A stretch of DNA of 64,000 bases from CADEDV01 sp964412375 (GCA_964412375.1 CAYPOD010000009.1:1-64000); one strand, 5' to 3'; shown: positions 51,798-60,292, numbered from the stretch's first letter. The notes: generated from the sequence alone by a model not told the origin. Program-made: numbers and translations.

Positions 51798-52871
51798 TTA
51801 TTTTTTATCCAACAATTCTTTTACTTTCTTTTTCAATAATTTTTTGTCTGGCAGGTATAGCTGGTATTTTGAAACGAAAATTTTATTTGTTATACCCCTG
51901 ATAGCATATTCCACAGTTACATCATCTTTGTGTTTTGATAGTATGATGCCAATAGGTTGATTGTCGCCCTCTACATTTTGTTCGGTCTCAAAATAGTTTA
52001 GGTAAAGATTCATTTGTCCGATGTCGCTATGCTCTACAGATTTTATTTTAAGGTCAATCAATACGAAACATTTTAAAATCCGGTGATAAAAGACAAGGTC
52101 AACCCGGTAATGCTTGTTGTTAAGTGTTATGCGAAATTGTCTGGCGATAAAAGCAAAGCCCTTGCCTAATTCAAGAATGAACTTTTGGAGATTGTCAATG
52201 ATTTTTTGTTCCAGGTGTTTTTCTGAATAGCTGTAATGTTCGGGAATGTTCAGGAACTCCAGTACATAAGGGTCTTTGGCAATATCGGTATCGTTTTCAA
52301 TAATCTGTCCTTTGCCGGCGAGCTTCATTACACTCTTTGTGTTTTTGCTTAATGCAATGCGTTCAAATAAAGCAGTGTCCATTTGCCGGCGAAGTTCTCT
52401 TACGGACCAGCCTTCATGTATTGCGGTTTGCTGATAAAAGCTGATTTCCATTTCATCAGTACATTTCAACAACTCGTAGTAATGCGACCAGCTTAATTGG
52501 TCTGACACTGTCAGTCCAATTGCCTTTGGAACTTTCTTGCTTTTTTGGTGTGACACTGTCACACCAGATTTGCCAGTCGTATGGTAAATCTTAAACCGCA
52601 AAAAGAATAAACGCATATAAGTAAGCTGACTGCGGCTGAATCCTTTTCCCAAATCTCTTGTCAGCTCTTTTGAAATGTCAAGCAGCATATTCCTTACGGA
52701 AGTTTCATCGTATTGTTCGGAATGCTCTTTGTCTACAATCAATCTGCCTACATTCCAGTATGTAAGCAAAAGTTCGGTATTGATGTTCCTGATAGCATTA
52801 TACCTTGCCTGTTCAACCAGTTGTCTGATTTCTTTCAGCAGGTCATTGTATTTATTTTTGGATACTTTCAC
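51798..52871 (-). CDS. PDDEXK nuclease (DUF1016/YhcG-like)
   Basis: About 357 residues from a GTG at 52871 (a TTG at 52916 is also possible; there is no ATG). The N-terminal half is DUF1016 (LLTYWNVGRLI, GFSRSQLTYMRLFFLRF, LSWSHYYELL). The C-terminal half has the nuclease core YRVDLVFYH...FVLIDLKI, with the acidic and Lys residues in place of a PD-(D/E)xK site. YhcG-type proteins occur in mobile and defence contexts and have been linked to restriction-related loci. The gene sits in an AT-rich patch next to an HNH nuclease and a truncated gene, which suggests a horizontally acquired module. Confidence 0.83.
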   Translation of the reverse strand: MKVSKNKYNDLLKEIRQLVEQARYNAIRNINTELLLTYWNVGRLIVDKEHSEQYDETSVRNMLLDISKELTRDLGKGFSRSQLTYMRLFFLRFKIYHTTGKSGVTVSHQKSKKVPKAIGLTVSDQLSWSHYYELLKCTDEMEISFYQQTAIHEGWSVRELRRQMDTALFERIALSKNTKSVMKLAGKGQIIENDTDIAKDPYVLEFLNIPEHYSYSEKHLEQKIIDNLQKFILELGKGFAFIARQFRITLNNKHYRVDLVFYHRILKCFVLIDLKIKSVEHSDIGQMNLYLNYFETEQNVEGDNQPIGIILSKHKDDVTVEYAIRGITNKIFVSKYQLYLPDKKLLKKKVKELLDKK

Positions 52872-52934
52872 AGTTGGCAAATATAACCTCAAACGTTGAG
52901 ATAAGGCTGGTTGCAATGTTAGCTTTTTATATGC

Positions 52935-53225
52935 TCAATATTTCCCATCCTGATAAATCATTGTCGTACTTATATGGGACACCTGTGTATGTATAGAATG
53001 AACTTGACTTAGGAATGATGATGCTCTTTGCTCAATTACATCATCCCATGTTTTGCCTGATTTCTTTAAAAGAAATTCATTGAGTGTTGCTCCTGTTAAT
53101 TCCTGCTTGGTGCTACCGCTACGATAGTAATACCTGCCTCTTAATGAAATTGGAACAGAATAAGGTGGGGTAATGATTTCAATAAAATGTTTTCCGGCTT
53201 CTTCATGAAGATTTACTTCCGGCAA
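52935..53225 (-). pseudogene. Remnant of an AlbA_2/Schlafen-type domain protein
   Basis: A 96-codon piece begins within the AlbA_2 domain (EVNLHEEAGKHFIEIITPP, then PISLRGRYYYRSGSTKQELTG and FLLKKSGKTWDDVIEQ). It lacks the upstream part of the fold and ends in an unrelated tail just before the DUF1016 gene. The intact protein would be a putative DNA-binding or RecG-like helicase-associated protein. It is probably a deletion remnant left when the island was rearranged. Confidence 0.62.
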
Positions 53226-53255
53226 TTATTCAATCAAATTGAAACAATTATTTCT

Positions 53256-54197
53256 TTAGCCTTTATAAATATTTTTATTATGCCATTCTATAAAACTGCT
53301 TCCCGGTTTGTCTTGTATCCGGTTAGGCAAGTTGAATAGATTACCACCATGAAACTTATAATATTCTTTTCCATTTTCATACTCTTCTTTGATTCGTTTA
53401 CTTATTTCCACTTTTAAATCGGAAGTGACTGTTAGGTAACCTGTATCAAAAAGTTTATGCAAATCAGAACGAAGTAATAATGCATTTGAAATAACGTGTG
53501 ACCCTGATTGCGCATAAGGCTTAATGTGCGCTGCTTCTAAAACTGGCAAAGTCCTTTCTCCTGAAATCGCACATTTTCTATTGTAAGCATCAGTGACCAA
53601 AACCCTAAAAGCACCTTGGCCTAATCTAACTTTGGTTAATACTGATTTGCCATACATTGGCGATTCACTATCTTCCAATATTAACTGACTTTTTTCTTCA
53701 TCTGCAACTTGATACAAATACTTTTGAAGTAAACTTTCTATTTTAATCCAGAGTTCTTTGCCAATTACTGACCCTGTTGAGTAAGACTTTCCTTGAACAA
53801 TACTCTTTCCCCAATCGTCAGGAGTGGGAATCCAATCTTCCTTTTTAAAAAAGATAGGATTGGTTAAAACAATACACCCTATTTGTGGATTTGGATCAGA
53901 CTGGTCTCGTCTTAGTGGCATAATCATATTTTGTAACTCTTGCAACGAGTTACACCCATTGCCTTTCTCAAATACATCCCATGCCATAGAAATAGGTAAG
54001 AAGGTATGACTCGAAAAGAAACCAATCCCTCCTATGGCATTTATAGGAAATTTTAATTTGAAAAGAAACGGAGCACCAGCTGGGAGTAGTTTAAAATTAG
54101 TATTACCACCAGGTTGCCAGAAATTTACATCTTCACGATTTTGTCGGGCCAGAAAGCTATACCAGTTATTATCTGTAACGCCTAAGTAAAATTTCAT
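53256..54197 (-). CDS. HNH nuclease with N-terminal PUA/EVE-like domain
   Basis: 313-residue protein. ATG at 54197 is chosen because the longer frame adds hydrophobic sequence that does not fit. Residues 1-100 (YLGVTDNNWYSFLARQ, VNFWQPGGNTNF, FLFKLKFPINAIGGIGFFS) look like a PUA/EVE-type module of the kind that reads modified bases. The C-terminal HNH site is C209, H224 (EAAHIKPY), N238 and H247 (RSDLHKLFDTGYL). It is probably a restriction nuclease for modified or foreign DNA; the PUA reading is inference. It forms an island with the DUF1016 nuclease. Confidence 0.82.
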   Translation of the reverse strand: MKFYLGVTDNNWYSFLARQNREDVNFWQPGGNTNFKLLPAGAPFLFKLKFPINAIGGIGFFSSHTFLPISMAWDVFEKGNGCNSLQELQNMIMPLRRDQSDPNPQIGCIVLTNPIFFKKEDWIPTPDDWGKSIVQGKSYSTGSVIGKELWIKIESLLQKYLYQVADEEKSQLILEDSESPMYGKSVLTKVRLGQGAFRVLVTDAYNRKCAISGERTLPVLEAAHIKPYAQSGSHVISNALLLRSDLHKLFDTGYLTVTSDLKVEISKRIKEEYENGKEYYKFHGGNLFNLPNRIQDKPGSSFIEWHNKNIYKG

Positions 54198-54573
54198 GGT
54201 AGCAAAATATAAGAAAGAAAATAAGACGATGAATTGTCTGGTTTCTAAATTCTGAGCCTCCTCTGATATCATAGAAAAAAGGCAATAGTTCAACTTCATT
54301 CCCAAAAAGAATGTTGGCAACACATGATTCTTTATAATACTTTCGCTTCAAATTGCTTTTGATGTTTGTTCACAAATTAACTAAAAGTGTGTAGAAGCTC
54401 GCTTCTTATATAAACTTAGGCGGTCTTAGTGTAGGTTGGTCTTTTTACAGCTTAGGTCGTCTGTCTCGGCCGCCCAATTATAATTCAGTAACCAATTTAA
54501 TTGAGGCTAACTCTGTACTTTACGTATTACCCGCCATAACCCTCGCTGATAGTCAATAATACCCGCCAAACCC
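54198..54573. other. 376-bp AT-rich gap between the HNH gene and the pxp operon
   Basis: No coding sequence or RNA structure is evident. Two near-copies of TACCCGCCA(TA)ACCCTC occur at 54526-54544 and 54558-54575. The gap probably marks the edge of the AT-rich island. Confidence 0.5.
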
Positions 54574-55794
54574 TCAAAACAATTTCTCCCAACCCTGCTC
54601 AACAGCCAGCCAGCCCATCCAGCTCATGGCCAGCACCACGGCCCAGCCAATACATTGCAGCAGCAAAGAATGTTTGTAGCTATTGACCACCGAAGTTTTT
54701 GTGGCGGCTATCAATAGCAAAGCAAGGGCAACAGGTAATATCAGTCCGTTCACCGCACCGGCCAGCACCAGCAACGTCACCGGGTGGCCCACCGCAACAA
54801 AAATGACACAGGAGACAATGATAAAAACACTGGTGACAATCTTTTCATGCCTGGCAACTGCGGGCACCAGTGTTTTCCAAAACGAAACAGACGTGTAAGA
54901 AGCGCCTATTACAGAAGTGATGGCGGCACTCCACAGCACAATGCCAAAAAATTTATAACCAACTTCTCCTGCGGCAGATTGAAATACCGATGCGGCCGGA
55001 TTGCCTGCTGCCAGTGTGATGCCTTCCGATACCACTCCCAGCGCAGCGAGAAATAAAAGAAACCGCATAACCGAAGTAAGAAGAATACCACTGACAGCGC
55101 TTCGTGTTACCTGCGGCAAATTTTCTTTTCCTTTTATACCTGCATCCAGCAAACGATGGGCGCCGGCAAAAGAAATATACCCGCCAACTGTGCCACCCAC
55201 CAGTGTCACAATTTTTAAGACATCAATTTTTTCGGGCCACAGCGTTCTGTACAACGCTTCGCCAACAGGAGGATGCGAAGAGATAGCGATATAGAGCATA
55301 AGACCGGCCATCAGCAGCCCCAGTATTTTTACAAAAACATCAATCAGCTTTCCGGCATCTTTATACCAAAAGATCCCCAGCGCAACCAGGCAACTGATGA
55401 TGGCGCCATACTCGGCTTTTATTCCCAGCAGCACATTCAGACCAAGCCCCGTTCCTGCTGTGTTGCCGATATTGAATACCAGTCCGCCAAAAGCAATAAG
55501 TGCAGCGAGAAAAAAACCAAGACCCGGCAACAATTTGTTGGCAATATCCTGTGCCCGCTGTTCACTCACGGTGATGATGCGCCATATATTTAGTTGTGCA
55601 CCTATATCAAGCAGCACAGAAATAAGAATGACAAAACCAAAACTGGTGAGCAGCTCCTGGGTGAACAGGCTGGTTTGTGTGAGAAATCCCGGGCCAATAG
55701 CCGATGTTGCCATCAGGAAAGCAGCGCCGAGCACAGGGCCTTTCCAACGCCTCCTTTGGAGGAAATCCTGCTGATTTGAAAAATCTTTATTCAC
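54574..55794 (-). CDS. NRAMP-fold transporter of the 5-oxoprolinase operon, metal motifs missing
   Basis: 406-residue membrane protein with about eleven hydrophobic segments. It starts with a GTG at 55794 that overlaps the pxpA stop by eight bases; the longer frame would lie inside pxpA. TM1 reads AIGPGFLTQ (32-40) where metal-transporting NRAMP has DPGN, and TM6 reads TVGGYISFAGAHR (202-213) where metal NRAMP has its MPH motif, so the canonical Mn/Fe ligands are missing. The operon position next to pxpA matches the Bacillus ycsF-ycsG arrangement, so the substrate is more likely 5-oxoproline or a related acid than a metal (inference). Confidence 0.85.
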   Translation of the reverse strand: MNKDFSNQQDFLQRRRWKGPVLGAAFLMATSAIGPGFLTQTSLFTQELLTSFGFVILISVLLDIGAQLNIWRIITVSEQRAQDIANKLLPGLGFFLAALIAFGGLVFNIGNTAGTGLGLNVLLGIKAEYGAIISCLVALGIFWYKDAGKLIDVFVKILGLLMAGLMLYIAISSHPPVGEALYRTLWPEKIDVLKIVTLVGGTVGGYISFAGAHRLLDAGIKGKENLPQVTRSAVSGILLTSVMRFLLFLAALGVVSEGITLAAGNPAASVFQSAAGEVGYKFFGIVLWSAAITSVIGASYTSVSFWKTLVPAVARHEKIVTSVFIIVSCVIFVAVGHPVTLLVLAGAVNGLILPVALALLLIAATKTSVVNSYKHSLLLQCIGWAVVLAMSWMGWLAVEQGWEKLF

Positions 55795-56506
55795 CTGAAA
55801 GTTGTAAAGCCTCGTGTAATAACCGGGCAAATGCAACAGCCTGTTTGCTGTCGCTGTGTATGCAAATCGTTTCGGCAACGATGGGAATGGTTTTACCGTT
55901 CACGGATGTTACGCTGCCGTCTTTTATCATTTGCATCACCTGCCGAAGCATTGTATCGCCGTCTTCAATCAGTGCACCGGGCTGTGACCGCGGGGTGAGG
56001 GAACCATCATCCTGGTAACTGCGGTCAGCAAAGACCTCGCTGAATGTTTTCAACCCCATCTTCTTTGCTTCTTCAATGGAAAGGCTTCTGCTTAACCCGT
56101 AAAGAACAAGATGGCTGTTATAATCTTTTACTGCCGCAGCAATTGCTTTGGCAATGCCCGCATCTTTTGCCGACATATTGTATAAGGCGCCGTGAGGCTT
56201 TACATGATGCAGCGTAGCTTCAAATGAAAGCATGATCTCTTCCATCAGGATCAGCTGCTGTTGCACCAGTTCGTAAATATCTTCAGCATCCAGCTTCATT
56301 TCTGCTCTTCCAAAATTTGCTTTGTCCAAAAAGGAAACATGGGCGCCGATGCGGACATGATGTTTCAGTGCCAGCTCTACCGTTTGCCACATTGTTTTTG
56401 CATCACCAGCATGATAGCCGCAGGCAATGCTGGCTGAACTGATAAAAGGCATAAGGGCTTCATCGTTTCCGATGCCTTCTCCCATATCGCAGTTAAGATC
56501 TGTCAC
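55787..56506 (-). CDS. pxpA: 5-oxoprolinase subunit A (LamB/YcsF)
   Basis: 239-residue subunit of the ATP-dependent three-component 5-oxoprolinase. The sequence keeps the family words DLNCDMGEG, IACGYHAGDAKTM, HHVKPHGALYN, EVFADRSYQDDGSLTPRSQPGALI and ETICIHSDS. With PxpB and PxpC it cleaves 5-oxo-L-proline to glutamate. The GTG start overlaps the stop of pxpC by four bases (GTGA). The transporter gene follows with an 8-base overlap. Confidence 0.95.
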   Translation of the reverse strand: MTDLNCDMGEGIGNDEALMPFISSASIACGYHAGDAKTMWQTVELALKHHVRIGAHVSFLDKANFGRAEMKLDAEDIYELVQQQLILMEEIMLSFEATLHHVKPHGALYNMSAKDAGIAKAIAAAVKDYNSHLVLYGLSRSLSIEEAKKMGLKTFSEVFADRSYQDDGSLTPRSQPGALIEDGDTMLRQVMQMIKDGSVTSVNGKTIPIVAETICIHSDSKQAVAFARLLHEALQLSGE

Positions 56507-57489
56507 AGGGAAGAAAATAGATTTTCAAGTTTGAATTTACAGGCATTTTGCTGTTGCAGCAAATGTTGTTGTTGTTTTATCAGCAACTGCTCTGCATGGT
56601 CAACAGCAGTGAATTGAAAACGAAGCGGGTCACCGGGTTTCAGTTGCGCCAGCTTTGAGTGATGGGCTGTTATCACATGCGCCACTTTGGGATAGCCCCC
56701 TGCGGTCTGGTGATCGGCCATCAGGATGATAAGCTGACCATTGGGCAGCAATTGAATGGTTCCAAAACTGACAGCCGAAGAAACCAGGTTGCCATCACCG
56801 GCAGATAAAGTGGCGCCTTCGAGCAAATAACCCATACGGTCTGAGCGGGGTGATATAAAAAATGGCTGTTGCTGAAACAAAGCCTGTGCATTGCTGTCCA
56901 GCATATCCCATTCGCTGCCGGGCAGCAACATGATCTCTGCAGCAGGATCATTATTCAATGGCGGGGCATTCCACGGCAGCACAACAAACTCTTTACCTGC
57001 CAGCACCGTTTTCACATCCGGCAATTCGTTTATATTGATCTCATCATCTTTTTGCAACGCCCTGCCCTGAAAACCTCCGCAGGCTGCTTTCAGGTTGGTG
57101 CTGTAGCTGCCCAGCCAGGGTTCAATATTCAGTCCTCCCATCACAGCCATATAGGCCCGGCTTCCTGTTCTTATTTTCAAAAACTGGAGAATGCTGAATT
57201 TACTCAGCAGGATGGGTTGATACATCGGTATCTCTTCACCATTCACCGCTGCTGTGAAATCAGCACCGCTGACAGCGATCAGCGCCGGTTGTTCAAAGAA
57301 AAATGAAGAAGCGGGAAAATGAATTTCGATCACAGCATCGTTTAGTTCGTTTCCCACCAGCATATTTGCAGTTTGTGCTGCCAGCTTATCCATGGCGCCG
57401 CCGGGATTGATACCGAGATGCTGATAATGGTATCGCCCCGTGTCTTGTATGCTGTCCTGTATACCTGCTTTAATAATTCTCAAATTCAT
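56503..57489 (-). CDS. pxpC: 5-oxoprolinase subunit C (KipA/carboxyltransferase-fold)
   Basis: 328-residue subunit with the carboxyltransferase-like fold seen as MNLRIIKAGIQDSIQDTGR at the start, LGINPGGAMDKLAAQTANMLVGN, and late words SDRMGYLLEGATL and MADHQTAGGYPKVAHVI. The ATG at 57489 is chosen because the longer frame adds an atypical N-terminus. It overlaps the end of pxpB by 20 bases and the start of pxpA by four, so the subunits are co-translated. Confidence 0.92.
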   Translation of the reverse strand: MNLRIIKAGIQDSIQDTGRYHYQHLGINPGGAMDKLAAQTANMLVGNELNDAVIEIHFPASSFFFEQPALIAVSGADFTAAVNGEEIPMYQPILLSKFSILQFLKIRTGSRAYMAVMGGLNIEPWLGSYSTNLKAACGGFQGRALQKDDEININELPDVKTVLAGKEFVVLPWNAPPLNNDPAAEIMLLPGSEWDMLDSNAQALFQQQPFFISPRSDRMGYLLEGATLSAGDGNLVSSAVSFGTIQLLPNGQLIILMADHQTAGGYPKVAHVITAHHSKLAQLKPGDPLRFQFTAVDHAEQLLIKQQQHLLQQQNACKFKLENLFSSL

Positions 57490-58177
57490 GTTTGCTGATT
57501 GCAAAAAACCGGACAGCATCGCCTGCCTGTAATAAGCAGGGTTCTGCTTTGGCCGGATCAAATAGTTTTATCGGCGTTTGCCCGATCACCTGCCATCCTC
57601 CAGGAGTATCCATCGGGTATATACCGGTTTGTTTCCCGGTAATGCCTACACTGCCGGCTTTCACCATAACAGGATGATCTTTCCGGGGAACCGCAATGGC
57701 ATCATCCACCTGTCCCATATAGGCGAAACCCGGTAAGAAACCCATCATAAACACCCGGTAAGTTTTACTTGTATGAATATGTACCAATTCTTCCATGCTG
57801 ATATTCCTGTTAGCCGCCACGGTATCTATATCTGCTGCAAATTCTTTTTCATAACAAACAGGAATTTCAAACAGGCGGCTTTGCCCGGTATATGCAGGGA
57901 TGTTTTCCTGCAGCAGTTGCTGCAGTTTTGTTTTCACCCAATCTGCAACAGGGCCGGCGGGTTTAAATTTTTGCTGAATGATCCATACATCATAATAAAC
58001 CGTCAGTGAGCTATAGGCCGGAACGATTTCCTGTATTCCTTCAAAAATATTTTTTTGCAAATGCTGCCGGCATGCCATCACCCGGTCATTCAATTGCTCA
58101 TTCACCTGGTTGCCAAACTCAACGGTCAATGCGGTATCACCCAAAGAATAAATACGATATGTGTGCTGCTGGATCAA
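57470..58177 (-). CDS. pxpB: 5-oxoprolinase subunit B (KipI-like)
   Basis: About 235 residues. No ATG lies near the family start (HTYRIYSLGDTALTVEFG), so a TTG at 58177 is used; another TTG lies at 58201. Conserved parts are PVCYEKEFAADIDTVA, VHIHTSKTYRVFMMGFLPGFAYMG, and VPRKDHPVMVKAGSVGITGKQTGIYP. It is the first gene of the operon, divergent from the radical SAM gene, which starts about 41 bp away. Together with PxpA and PxpC it makes the ATP-using lactamase. Confidence 0.88.
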   Translation of the reverse strand: MIQQHTYRIYSLGDTALTVEFGNQVNEQLNDRVMACRQHLQKNIFEGIQEIVPAYSSLTVYYDVWIIQQKFKPAGPVADWVKTKLQQLLQENIPAYTGQSRLFEIPVCYEKEFAADIDTVAANRNISMEELVHIHTSKTYRVFMMGFLPGFAYMGQVDDAIAVPRKDHPVMVKAGSVGITGKQTGIYPMDTPGGWQVIGQTPIKLFDPAKAEPCLLQAGDAVRFFAISKHEFENY

Positions 58178-58217
58178 CTGATGATGGTTTGAAGATAGCA
58201 ACTTAACTTTACTCCCG

Positions 58218-59246
58218 ATGCCGAAGCTGAATAAAAACGATACACTAAACCTGCTTTCCAAGTTAACTTTCCGCCGCACCTGGAACGGTATAAAAGTGCT
58301 GAGCAGCTATTATATCAGCAAATGGACAAAGAAACCCATTCAGTGGGGTTATCCTGTTTCTGTTTCATTTGAACCCACCACTTCCTGCAACCTGCGCTGC
58401 CCGGAATGTCCCAGCGGGCTGAGAGCATTTACAAGACCTACGGGAATGCTGCAAAAAGATTTTTTTGGAGAGACGATAGACCAGTTGCACAAAGAACTGC
58501 TCTATCTTGTTTTTTATTTCCAGGGAGAACCTTATCTCAATCCTGATTTCCTGGATATGGTGAAATATGCTTCGCAAAAAAAAATTTATACGGCCACTTC
58601 CACCAATGCACACTACCTGAATGATACCAATGCCAGACGAACCATTGAAAGCGGGTTAGACAGGCTGATCATTTCTATTGACGGCACCACGCAGGATGTG
58701 TACCAGCAATACCGTGTGGGCGGACGCCTGGACAAAGTGATCGAAGGAGCAAAGAATATTGTGAAGTGGAAAAAGGAATTAAAGAGCAAAAAGCCTTTTG
58801 TGGTCTTCCAGTTCCTGGTGGTGAAACCCAACGAACACCAGGTGGAAGAAGTAAAACAACTGGCAAAAGAGATTGGCGTCGATGATGTGTGGTTCAAAAC
58901 CGCACAGGTGTATGATTTTGAAAACGACCCGAACAACTTAATTCCTACGGTTGATAAATTCAGCCGCTACCGCAAAACTGAGAAGGGTTATGCCTTCAAA
59001 GGCAAATTAGCCAATCATTGCTGGCGGCTCTGGCATGATCCCGTCATCACCTGGGACGGGCTGGTGGCGCCCTGTTGTTTTGACAAAGATGCGCAGCACC
59101 GGCTCGGCGACCTGAAACAAAAATCTTTTAAAGAGATCTGGAAAAACGGTGAGTACACAAAATTCCGGACACAAATTCTAAAAGGAAGAAAGAACATTGA
59201 CATCTGCGCCAATTGTTCCGAAGGAACCAAAGTGTGGGAGAGCTGA
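58218..59246 (+). CDS. Radical SAM protein with SPASM-type C-terminus
   Basis: 342-residue radical SAM enzyme. The [4Fe-4S]-SAM motif is TSCNLRCPECPSG (C-x3-C-x2-C), and the C-terminal part has further Cys (APCCFDKD near the end, then ICANCSEG), as in SPASM/twitch proteins that bind extra clusters and modify peptides or carry out other radical chemistry. The N-terminal extension is about 50 residues (GIKVLSSYYISKWTKKP). No small precursor peptide gene is seen nearby, so the substrate is unknown. It is divergent from pxpB. Confidence 0.87.
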   Translation: MPKLNKNDTLNLLSKLTFRRTWNGIKVLSSYYISKWTKKPIQWGYPVSVSFEPTTSCNLRCPECPSGLRAFTRPTGMLQKDFFGETIDQLHKELLYLVFYFQGEPYLNPDFLDMVKYASQKKIYTATSTNAHYLNDTNARRTIESGLDRLIISIDGTTQDVYQQYRVGGRLDKVIEGAKNIVKWKKELKSKKPFVVFQFLVVKPNEHQVEEVKQLAKEIGVDDVWFKTAQVYDFENDPNNLIPTVDKFSRYRKTEKGYAFKGKLANHCWRLWHDPVITWDGLVAPCCFDKDAQHRLGDLKQKSFKEIWKNGEYTKFRTQILKGRKNIDICANCSEGTKVWES

Positions 59247-59282
59247 ACCGGCAGAGATGAGGCTTTCTCAAAAATATGTTCA

Positions 59283-59382
59283 ACACGGAGATACAGAGAA
59301 AAAGAGTTGCACAGAGATGTAATGCTCAAAGAAACTTTTTCTCTGTGTAACTCAGTCACCTCATAATCTCTATGTTTTTTGG
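59283..59382. repeat. Imperfect palindromic intergenic repeat
   Basis: GAGTTGCACAGAG (59304-59316) pairs with CTCTGTGTAACTC (59341-59353) at 12 of 13 positions plus a G-U, and the outer parts ACACGGAGAT and ATCTCTATGT also match. It lies between two convergent genes. It resembles dispersed Bacteroidota intergenic repeats. Confidence 0.6.
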
Positions 59383-59400
59383 TTTTAAGAGAATCTCTTA

Positions 59401-59991
59401 TCACTCTTTTATCTCACCTCTTTCATCATCCTCTCTTTCTCTTTCATAGACCATCACTTTCACCTTCCATTCCAGCAATTCATACTCCATGCCCAGTTCC
59501 ACTTTCAATTTTTTCAGGGTAGTGCTGCCATTGTCAACGGAGAAAATGATACTGGTGAATTTTTTTTCTTCTGCCGGGCTTTCATACGGGGCTTTCAAAC
59601 GCAGGTAAACCCCTTCTTCCATTTTGGCAGACAGGTTGTTCAACTGGTTATACACCGACTTGAATTTCTTTTTGGCTTCTTCAAAATCTTCGGTGGTCAG
59701 CAGCAACGCCTGCCAGCTTACTATAGCATGTTTGTTGGCCGAGCTGTAGTGTGTGATGCGGGCATCTTCAGCGCCGGTCACTTTGAAGTTGCAGGCATAA
59801 TCAACTGACTGCGGATTTTGCACCAGTTTTTCACCGCGAAGATTGTTGAACTGGTTGGGATAATCGCCGATCACTTTTTTGATATCAGCACCAATACCAT
59901 TGGCAACCGGAAGTTTAAACTGGGCAAGACAGCTTGAAACAATGAACAGGGAAATCGTAATAAGCGTAAGTGTTTTTACGGCTTTTTTCAT
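59401..59991 (-). CDS. Exported protein of unknown function
   Basis: 196-residue exported protein with signal peptide (TLTLITISLFIVSSCLAQ). After it comes a beta/alpha domain with the conserved-looking words VIGDYPNQFNNLRGEKL and LLTTEDFEEAKKKFKSVYNQL, then a C-terminal acidic/basic tail (YEREREDDERGEIKE). I do not recognise the family. The 3' end is next to a palindromic repeat that separates it from the radical SAM gene. Confidence 0.72.
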   Translation of the reverse strand: MKKAVKTLTLITISLFIVSSCLAQFKLPVANGIGADIKKVIGDYPNQFNNLRGEKLVQNPQSVDYACNFKVTGAEDARITHYSSANKHAIVSWQALLLTTEDFEEAKKKFKSVYNQLNNLSAKMEEGVYLRLKAPYESPAEEKKFTSIIFSVDNGSTTLKKLKVELGMEYELLEWKVKVMVYEREREDDERGEIKE

Positions 59992-60099
59992 GAGTTTGGA
60001 TTTAACGGGTTAGTAACAAGCGGCAATATTATTAAATTGTAGTTTTATTTCATACTTTTTATGCACCAATTTCGTTAACCCTATATTAAATGGAGGACT

Positions 60100-60258
60100 A
60101 TGAAAAACAAAAACATCGCCTATGCCCGTGAGGAGGCAAAAATTTACCAGCGTTATTACCGGCCTTCCCTGAATGTATTCAATTTGCTGCGATCTGTTAT
60201 CGGCATTTTTATTTCCGGCTCATCGCCGGCAACAGGATCCTATGCAAGAAGGAGATAA
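60100..60258 (+). CDS. Small 52-residue protein with strong Shine-Dalgarno
   Basis: 52-residue ORF with a strong GGAGG ribosome-binding site ending three bases before the ATG, unlike nearly all genes of the window. The product starts with a charged, aromatic stretch (KNKNIAYAREEAKIYQRYYRP), followed by a moderately hydrophobic middle (LNVFNLLRSVIGIFISG) and a basic end (SYARRR), so it may be a small membrane-associated peptide. A terminator follows at 60293, shared with the outer-membrane gene. No homology was tested; the sequence context argues for translation. Confidence 0.55.
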   Translation: MKNKNIAYAREEAKIYQRYYRPSLNVFNLLRSVIGIFISGSSPATGSYARRR

Positions 60259-60292
60259 GGAACCGGCTTACTAACCCACTAACCATACAATC

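Noticed and set aside
52935..53225. Treating the AlbA_2 piece as a functional small protein
   Set aside because: It begins within a domain and ends in unrelated sequence; no full fold is present.
54574..55878. Using the long start of the NRAMP-like gene
   Set aside because: It would overlap pxpA by 92 bases with an unlikely leader; a GTG eight bases inside pxpA gives the family start.
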